Assembly: GCA_038501625.1 (NCBI GenBank)
Contig: JAZAYU010000113.1
Location: forward strand, 806,001-870,000
From: Corbicula japonica
Taxonomy: Eukaryota; Mollusca; Bivalvia; Venerida; Cyrenidae
Reading direction: 5' to 3'
DNA: 64,000 nt
Shown: in pieces, positions 55,808-64,000 of the stretch
How the letters are laid out: each line of letters begins with the position of its first letter
How positions within the stretch are numbered: position 1 is the first letter of the stretch
Program-made: the position numbers and the translations under genes
Notes under the pieces: model-generated
Database searches by the model: none
What the model saw: only the letters and a program-made list of their open reading frames with translations
Told to the model about the DNA's origin: nothing

Positions 55808-56739
55808 CCCTAACCCTGTATAAACAGAAAATATAAAGGGGCCAGTTTCAACTTTTTCAACTTTTGAGGAAGAAGTTGTTTAAATGCAACCAAGACGTTG
55901 TGTAAATACAACACTGACTGGCTTAAGATATTTTGCGAGGCCAACTGGCTGGCTTAAAGTAGTTAGCGAGGCCAATATTTGTGCTTCCGAAAGGTTTCCG
56001 CGTTCTCTGTGTCAGCTTGCTCCTCAGAGAGGTTACTTAGTACGTAGTACAATTATTGTGTTGTAACACAAGGGCCGAATCAAATATACATTATACGGTT
56101 CCTTCGACTGCTGCCGTAGTCTGTTATGAAGCCCAGCTTCTCTGAGAAGCAAGCATAGACTGAACAACCTTTTATCAAGATTCATAGAGTCTATAGGAGT
56201 TGGAACTCCATACGGTTAGGACTTTATATTCCCAACACAATAGTAGTGGCTGACGTCCACAGAGTTGAAGCTGCTCGATAGATAGTCCATAGATGGAAAG
56301 TCATGGCTTAGAAAGGAACTTGTTGAGGCCAAAACGTCTGTGACCAACATTAATTAGTTTCCTATAAAAATCATTGTAAATCACATAGCTCATCATTTTC
56401 ATTCAATCATCTAAGCAAAGTAGCTTGAGAAAAATTACTATATAGTTGGTATATCATCCACAGTCTAAGGCATCGCCACCTTGTTAACAAACCCTTTTAT
56501 ATTGTTAAAGGCTATAAGATTGTTTCATAAAAAATTTCCCAATAATAGTTTTCATTCAAACTTTGTCTATGTCAAGAACATGATGTTATGCAATGAAAAA
56601 CCAAATAAAAATGGGACCTTACCGGGGTTACTTGTTTTTTATTATATACCAAAGATGTCACATTTTGAACAATTCTTACGATTATTATAGACTTTTTTGT
56701 CGGCATGAAATCATAGAATGTATAACAAGAATATAATAA

Positions 56740-57399
56740 ATAATTATATTTTTACAATCAGTAAGAACAGCTATACCTCGCGCATGGAAGACAATTTTTA
56801 AATCACAAATTTCAAGAAGCTCTTATGTCAAAACATTATTAGAATTAAAATTACCATTAAGAAACATTCATACAATGACTAATAAAGACTTTTACAATAT
56901 TTATCTAGAACAAAAATTTGAAAAACCATATATTCATACCTACTGGGAAACCCTTTTTAGGAATGAAATTCATTGGAAATCATTTTATTACATATTAAAT
57001 GAAGTGTTAGTTGATAACCGAGTCAAACAACATAAATACAAAGCGATTCATAGAATAATTCCAACAAACCAAAACCTCTATACTTGGAAAGTCTACAATT
57101 CTCCAAACTGTAAATATTGTAACTGTATTGAAGATTGTTCGTATTTAGATAACTTTTGGTTGAAAGTAAATCATTGTTTTATGAAGTGTGGTATAACAAA
57201 AAATTTTAAAAACCTAAAATCTATAATAATTGGATATAAAATTATTTTTAAAGAATACAGTGATATTAATATATTGTTAAGCTATGTTAGCTTTTGCATT
57301 TACAATTCATATATCATAAGTGAAAGAAGAACAGAACGTGTTAACATGATGAATATGTTGAATACCTATATCATGACATTATGTAAGTATTATAATTAA
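56740..57399 (+). pseudogene. LINE ORF2 C-terminus, unit 1
   Basis: Open frame of ~219 codons with no native start. It begins in the region after RT (QSVRTAIPRAWKTIF), includes YKAIHRIIPTNQNLYTWKV and a zinc-knuckle-like CKYCNCIEDCSYLDNFW (zf-RVT type; the usual His is replaced), then IIIGYKIIFKEYSDINILLS and CIYNSYIISERR. These are the C-terminal hallmarks of non-LTR retrotransposon ORF2 in bivalves and deuterostomes (memory). The RT itself is missing; a short related frame precedes it (56481-56690). A 5'-truncated LINE copy is the likely origin. Confidence 0.75.
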
Positions 57400-59064
57400 A
57401 AACATTTACAAGCCAATTATACATAACTTTGTCAAAAACTTACAATGTGAACAATACTGAAATTGTAGTCTTTATTTTGTAAGTGCTACCAGTTTTCTCA
57501 TGTTATGAGTGATTGTATTGTCTAGTTATTTTTTATAAATAAAATAAAAGAGAAAAAAAAATTCTATTTTTCAGTTAAAGACATTCTAAATAACAAATAA
57601 ATTGCTAAATATTGCAATATAAATAATGAAACACATATAAAAAATTAAGTATTACCTAATTTACGACAAAGGATTTATCGTCCAATCTTTTCATTCTAAG
57701 GGGTCTTTTTAAGTTAACTAAAATTTCACATAATAGAATTTCACCAAATACTAACATAATATTCACCAATGTATAACAAACATAAAATCAAAAAGAAAAA
57801 TGTAGGTAACTATGTTCTTTTTTTCGAAATGGCAATTTCAAAAAAGGGGGGGGGGGGGTAATTATGTATACACAAAAAGACTTGAAGCTATATAGTGCAC
57901 ATTATTAATAATTACTGTGGTATCATTTTATTTTAGATGGCTTAATTTTCAAGTATTTCGCGCTCGGGCCTGAGTGCGAATTTTAAACCTAAGCTAAAAT
58001 TTAACCAAAAGTTCCACATACGTATCCGAAACTAGCTATGTCCGAATGGACCTACACTTTGTATATAGTTGTCCGTATCGCTATTTGATATTGATTTGAA
58101 GTATCGAATAATTATGTTAATAAAGAAATTAAAATTATATATATTACCCTAACCCTGTATAAACAGAAAATATAAAGGGGCCGGTTTCAACTTTTTCAAC
58201 TTTTGAGGAAGAAGTTGTTTAAATGCAACCAAGACGTTGTGTAAATACAACACTGACTGGCTTAAGATATTTTGCGAGGCCAACTGGCTGGCTTAAAGTA
58301 GTTAGCGAGGCCAATATTTGTGCTTCCGAAAGGTTTCCGCGTTCTCTGTGTCAGCTTGCTCCTCAGAGAGGTTACTTAGTACGTAGTACAATTATTGTGT
58401 TGTAACAAATATACATTATACGGTTCCTTCGACTGCTGCCGTAGTCTGTTATGAAGCCCAGCTTCTCTTAGAAGCAAGCATAGACTGAACAACCTTTTAT
58501 CAAGATTCATAGAGTCTATAGGAGTTGGAACTCCATACGGTTAGGACTTTATATTCCCAACACAATAGTAGTGGCTGACGTCCACAGAGTTGAAGCTGCT
58601 CGATAGATAGTCCATAGATGGAAAGTCATGGCTTAGAAAGGAACTTGTTGAGGCCAAAACGTCTGTGACCAACATTAATTAGTTTCCTATAAAAATCATT
58701 GTAAATCACATAGCTCATCATTTTCATTCAATCATCTAAGCAAAGTAGCTTGAGAAAAATTACTATATAGTTGGTATATCATCCACAGTCTAAGGCATCG
58801 CCACCTTGTTAACAAACCCTTTTATATTGTTAAAGGCTATAAGATTGTTTCATAAAAAATTTCCCAATAATAGTTTTCATTCAAACTTTGTCTATGTCAA
58901 GAACATGATGTTATGCAATGAAAAACCAAATAAAAATGGGACCTTACCGGGGTTACTTGTTTTTTATTATATACCAAAGATGTCACATTTTGAACAATTC
59001 TTACGATTATTATAGACTTTTTTGTCGGCATGAAATCATAGAATGTATAACAAGAATATAATAA

Positions 59065-59724
59065 ATAATTATATTTTTACAATCAGTAAGAACAGCTATA
59101 CCTCGCGCATGGAAGACAATTTTTAAATCACAAATTTCAAGAAGCTCTTATGTCAAAACATTATTAGAATTAAAATTACCATTAAGAAACATTCATACAA
59201 TGACTAATAAAGACTTTTACAATATTTATCTAGAACAAAAATTTGAAAAACCATATATTCATACCTGCTGGGAAACCCTTTTTAGGAATGAAATTCATTG
59301 GAAATCATTTTATTACATATTAAATGAAGTGTTAGTTGATAACCGAGTCAAACAACATAAATACAAAGCGATTCATAGAATAATTCCAACAAACCAAAAC
59401 CTCTATACTTGGAAAGTCTACAATTCTCCAAACTGTAAATATTGTAACTGTATTGAAGATTGTTCGTATTTAGATAACTTTTGGTTGAAAGTAAATCATT
59501 GTTTTATGAAGTGTGGTATAACAAAAAATTTTAAAAACCTAAAATCTATAATAATTGGATATAAAATTATTTTTAAAGAATACAGTGATATTAATATATT
59601 GTTAAGCTATGTTAGCTTTTGCATTTACAATTCATATATCATAAGTGAAAGAAGAACAGAACGTGTTAACATGATGAATATGTTGAATACCTATATCATG
59701 ACATTATGTAAGTATTATAATTAA
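59065..59724 (+). pseudogene. LINE ORF2 C-terminus, unit 2
   Basis: Same frame as in unit 1 with one residue change visible (HTCWETLF for HTYWETLF). The frame survives because the duplication is recent, not necessarily because it is under selection. Confidence 0.75.
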
Positions 59725-61369
59725 AAACATTTACAAGCCAATTATACATAACTTTGTCAAAAACTTACAATGTGAACAATACTGAAATTGTAGTCTTTAT
59801 TTTGTAAGTGCTACCAGTTTTCTCATGTTATGAGTGATTGTATTGTCTAGTTATTTTTTATAAATAAAATAAAAGAGAAAAAAAAATTCTATTTTTCAGT
59901 TAAAGACATTCTAAATAACAAATAAATTGCTAAATATTGCAATATAAATAATGAAACACATATAAAAAATTAAGTATTACCTAATTTACGACAAAGGATT
60001 TATCGTCCAATCTTTTCATTCTAAGGGGTCTTTTTAAGTTAACTAAAATTTCACATAATAGAATTTCACCAAATACTAACATAATATTCACCAATGTATA
60101 ACAAACATAAAATCAAAAAGAAAAATGTAGGTAACTATGTTCCTTTTTTCGAAATGGCAATTTCAAAAAAGGGGGGGGGGGGGGGTAATTATGTATACAC
60201 AAAAAGACTTGAAGCTATATAGTGCACATTATTAATAATTACTGTGGTATCATTTTATTTTAGATGGCTTAATTTTCAAGTATTTCGCGTATCCTAAGCT
60301 AAAATTTAACCAAAAGTTCCACATACGTATCCGAAACTAGCTATGTCCGAATGGACCTACACTTTGTATATAGTTGTCCGTATCGCTCTTTGATATTGAT
60401 TTGAAGTATCGAATAATTATGTTAATAAAGAAATTAAAATTATATATATTACCCTAACCCTGTATAAACAGAAAATATAAAGGGGCCGGTTTCAACTTTT
60501 TCAACTTTTGAGGAAGAAGTTGTTTAAATGCAACCAAGACGTTGTGTAAATACAACACTGACTGGCTTAAGATATTTTGCGAGGCCAACTGGCTGGCTTA
60601 AAGTAGTTAGCGAGGCCAATATTTGTGCTTCCGAAAGGTTTCCGCGTTCTCTGTGTCAGCTTGCTCCTCAGAGAGGTTACTTAGTACGTAGTACAATTAT
60701 TGTGTTGTAACAAATATACATTATACGGTTCCTTCGACTGCTGCCGTAGTCTGTTATGAAGCCCAGCTTCTCTTAGAAGCAAGCATAGACTGAACAACCT
60801 TTTATCAAGATTCATAGAGTCTATAGGAGTTGGAACTCCATACGGTTAGGACTTTATATTCCCAACACAATAGTAGTGGCTGACGTCCACAGAGTTGAAG
60901 CTGCTCGATAGATAGTCCATAGATGGAAAGTCATGGCTTAGAAAGGAACTTGTTGAGGCCAAAACGTCTGTGACCAACATTAATTAGTTTCCTATAAAAA
61001 TCATTGTAAATCACATAGCTCATCATTTTCATTCAATCATCTAAGCAAAGTAGCTTGAGAAAAATTACTATATAGTTGGTATATCATCCACAGTCTAAGG
61101 CATCGCCACCTTGTTAACAAACCCTTTTATATTGTTAAAGGCTATAAGATTGTTTCATAAAAAATTTCCCAATAATAGTTTTCATTCAAACTTTGTCTAT
61201 GTCAAGAACATGATGTTATGCAATGAAAAACCGAATAAAAATGGGACCTTACCGGGGTTACTTGTTTTTTATTATATACCAAAGATGTCACATTTTGAAC
61301 AATTCTTACGATTATTATAGACTTTTTTGTCGGCATTAAATCATAGAATGTATAACAAGAATATAATAA

Positions 61370-62029
61370 ATAATTATATTTTTACAATCAGTAAGAACAG
61401 CTATACCTCGCGCATGGAAGACAATTTTTAAATCACAAATTTCAAGAAGCTCTTATGTCAAAACATTATTAGAATTAAAATTACCATTAAGAAACATTCA
61501 TACAATGACTAATAAAGACTTTTACAATATTTATCTAGAACAAAAATTTGAAAAACCATATATTCATACCTGCTGGGAAACCCTTTTTAGGAATGAAATT
61601 CATTGGAAATCATTTTATTACATATTAAATGAAGTGTTAGTTGATAACCGAGTCAAACAACATAAATACAAAGCGATTCATAGAATAATTCCAACAAACC
61701 AAAACCTCTATACTTGGAAAGTCTACAATTCTCCAAACTGTAAATATTGTAACTGTATTGAAGATTGTTCGTATTTAGATAACTTTTGGTTGAAAGTAAA
61801 TCATTGTTTTATGAAGTGTGGTATAACAAAAAATTTTAAAAACCTAAAATCTATAATAATTGGATATAAAATTATTTTTAAAGAATACAGTGATATTAAT
61901 ATATTGTTAAGCTATGTTAGCTTTTGCATTTACAATTCATATATCATAAGTGAAAGAAGAACAGAACGTGTTAACATGATGAATATGTTGAATACCTATA
62001 TCATGACATTATATAAGTACTATAATTAA
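61370..62029 (+). pseudogene. LINE ORF2 C-terminus, unit 3
   Basis: Same frame again, sharing the Cys change with unit 2 and with one further change near the end (TLYKYYN for TLCKYYN). Confidence 0.75.
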
Positions 62030-62766
62030 AAACATTTACAAGCCAATTATACATAACTTTGTCAAAAACTTACAATGTGAACAATACTGAAATTGTAGTC
62101 TTTATTTTGTAAGTGCTACCAGTTTTCTCATGTTATGAGTGATTGTATTGTCTAGTTATTTTTTATAAATAAAATAAAAGAGAAAAAAAAATTCTATTTT
62201 TCAGTTAAAGACATTCTAAATAACAAATAAATTGCTAAATATTGCAATATAAATAATGAAACACATATAAAAAATTAAGTATTACCTAATTTACGACAAA
62301 GGATTTATCGTCCAATCTTTTCATTCTAAGGGGTCTTTTTAAGTTAACTAAAATTTCACATAATAGAATTTCACCAAATACTAACATAATATTCACCAAT
62401 GTATAACAAACATAAAATCAAAAAGAAAAATGTAGGTAACTATGTTCTTTTTTTCGAAATGGCAATTTCAAAAAAGGGGGGGGGGGGTAATTATGTATAC
62501 ACAAAAAGACTTGAAGCTATATAGTGCACATTATTAATAATTACTGTGGTATCATTTTATTTTAGATGGCTTAATTTTCAAGTATTTCGCGCTCGGGCCT
62601 GAGTGCGAATTTTAAACCTAAGCTAAAATTTAACCAAAAGTTCCACATACGTATCCGAAACTAGCTATGTCCGAATGGACCTACACTTTGTATATAGTTG
62701 TCCGTATCGCTATTTGATATTGATTTGAAGTATCGAATAATTATGTTAATAAAGAAATTAAAATTA

Positions 62767-64000
62767 GTTATAATTGTCGAATTTCTTTTGGAATATGTTT
62801 TATGTTACTTCAAAACTCGAATGTTTCACTTTATCCGCGCGTTAAAAGATTTTCGACGAAAAGGCGGCAGTAAACGGTAATTCTGATATATCGCAAACCA
62901 AAGAATCACAGCCGACACGACAAGTCCACTTGCTCCCTACTAGCACATACCTGAAACAGAAAGGGCACATAACTGACATCACAATGCCATACAGTTTATG
63001 AAAACAAAGCAAAATTATATTCAAAACATATCAGTTGATTTTTAAGCACCATTAACTTTCAAATTCTGGTCGTGAAAACTGGTCGGCCGACGAGGCAAAA
63101 TTTCAAACATTCATCAGTTCACAGCTTTCTTATTGCCAATGACCAAAATAAATGCTTGCCACTCACACATGGTAAAATCCCTACTGATTCATTAAATCAT
63201 ACTCAAAATATACCATAACCACCTCGATTTTTGCACTTCTCACACTTGTTTGTATGCCCCTAGAGAATTGCAAGTTAAACTGAAGGCAGAGCCAGAAATG
63301 TATAAGTTTTGCATTTCCAAGCACCTGCCTCACACTGAAAGTGTCAAGGTCAAAAAGAGCATGTCAGACAATTTTTGGGGATCATAGCTACAGATGTGAA
63401 ACTGCAAATATAGCATCTAAAAATATTTTAAAGTATCATGAAGCTTACAGTTTGCCCACTTACCTCTTATTTTCAAATTTGACCGGGGCCAATTCGCATC
63501 TACGACTACAAACTCTTTACTGCATCCACATTTCGTTGTGGAAATTACGCATGTAGACACAATGTATAAAACCCAGATTGGACCGTAAACTGTGTTTTAT
63601 ACATTGCATTTAGACGGTGCTATAGTAGTTTAATACTCGTTAGAAAAAAACTGTAGCGACAGCCTTTAAATAAAGACATAGGTTCTCTCGGTAGCTCTTG
63701 ACAGTTAGTGACCATTCCTGTTATGCACATTTCACTTTCTACAAGTATATTGCAATTTACTGGTTTATTGTCGGTCATCCTGATGACCGACATATTATAA
63801 TGGACCAAACTTGAACTTTGAAGGGTAACACCGGTTAACAGCGGCACCGGACGTGGTCACTTTAGACAAAGCCGCCCGTCTTGAGCTTGGGAATGCTATT
63901 CCGTTCCCCCTATTTGCAAGAAAAGTCTTCTAAATGTTGATGAAACAATATCTGGACGTTGTACATAGTAACATCAAATCAGAAATTGAGCCGATATATA
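62767..64000. other. Unique sequence with hairpins; no confirmed gene
   Basis: Less AT-rich at 62820-62950. Two weak exon-like pieces exist: plus-strand MFHFIRALKDFRRKGGSK before GTAATT (62824-62879), and a minus-strand frame after CTTTCTGTTTCAG (to 62842). Neither is convincing. A 12-bp inverted pair AATGTATAAAAC / GTTTTATACATT lies at 63561-63605, an R1 start fragment (CATTCCTGTTATGCACATTTC) at ~63712-63735 and the TGTCGGTCATC hairpin at 63769-63792. Confidence 0.45.

Larger units (their letters stand above)
55807..62766 (+). repeat. 2.3-kb unit repeated three times in tandem
   Basis: Units 55807-58145, 58146-60450 and 60451-62766 are nearly identical and each starts ACCCTAACCCTGTATAAACA. 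Differences are few: unit 1 has 14 extra bases after TTGTTGTAAC (near 56068), unit 2 lacks ~26 bases near 60289 that units 1 and 3 share, the poly-G tract length varies, and there are rare substitutions. Each unit contains a small frame of 60 codons with no recognisable motif, the LINE fragment below and an AATAAAGAAATTAAAA end that could be a LINE 3' end. Confidence 0.95.

Noticed and set aside
55884..56066. 60-codon frame conserved in all three tandem units
   Set aside because: The units are nearly identical at DNA level, so conservation carries no information. No motif or start context supports it.
62842..63024. Minus-strand terminal exon after CTTTCTGTTTCAG
   Set aside because: A good acceptor, but the short frame after it has no recognisable motif and no partner exon within the window.

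Overview
The window is nuclear DNA of an animal, most likely a bivalve mollusc. It is AT-rich, its genes are split by GT-AG introns, and most of it is transposable-element debris. The gene content (an IFI44-like GTPase) and the repeat types (Penelope-like elements, Ty3/Gypsy elements, many short inverted-repeat elements) fit a bivalve. This is inference; no species marker is present. Only two host genes can be supported well, both as partial exon chains with consistent splice sites and reading phases. A 500-N assembly gap lies at 51590-52089.

Layout. 1-954: two divergent tandem copies of a repeat. 2328-5962: a dead Pogo/Tigger-like DNA transposon with a PHD-finger tail, carrying a PIF/Harbinger-type MITE. 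6815-8628: three minus-strand exons of a small protein family I know only as uncharacterised. 10142-20968: relics of two reverse transcriptases, an inverted pair of 545-bp repeats, copies of a dispersed repeat (called R1 here) and two terminal-inverted-repeat elements. 21291-36287: nested retrotransposons. A 12.5-kb minus-strand Gypsy element (22371-34909, 4-bp target duplication) sits in an older, possibly hAT-like repeat, and was itself hit in its integrase by a short-LTR Gypsy element (24688-27873, 5-bp target duplication) that has lost RNase H and most of integrase. 37450-38815: a 27-bp minisatellite. 40012-46334: four plus-strand exons of the IFI44-like GTPase gene, with a 1-kb inverted-repeat element in an intron. 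48697-55726: two near-identical Penelope-like copies on either side of the gap, each with a GIY-YIG endonuclease and a hammerhead-ribozyme-like core. 55807-62766: a 2.3-kb unit carrying the 3' end of a LINE reading frame, repeated three times.

How it fits together. The two host genes probably belong to the lineage-expanded gene sets seen in molluscs; the IFI44 family is interferon-associated in vertebrates. The mobile elements show a clear order of insertion. The most interesting functional signals are a slippery site plus stem-loop at the Gypsy gag/pol junction, the ribozyme-like core in the Penelope-like elements, and several families of strongly structured non-autonomous elements (ACCGAT-rich, CCGTAC-rich, 57-bp inverted repeats).
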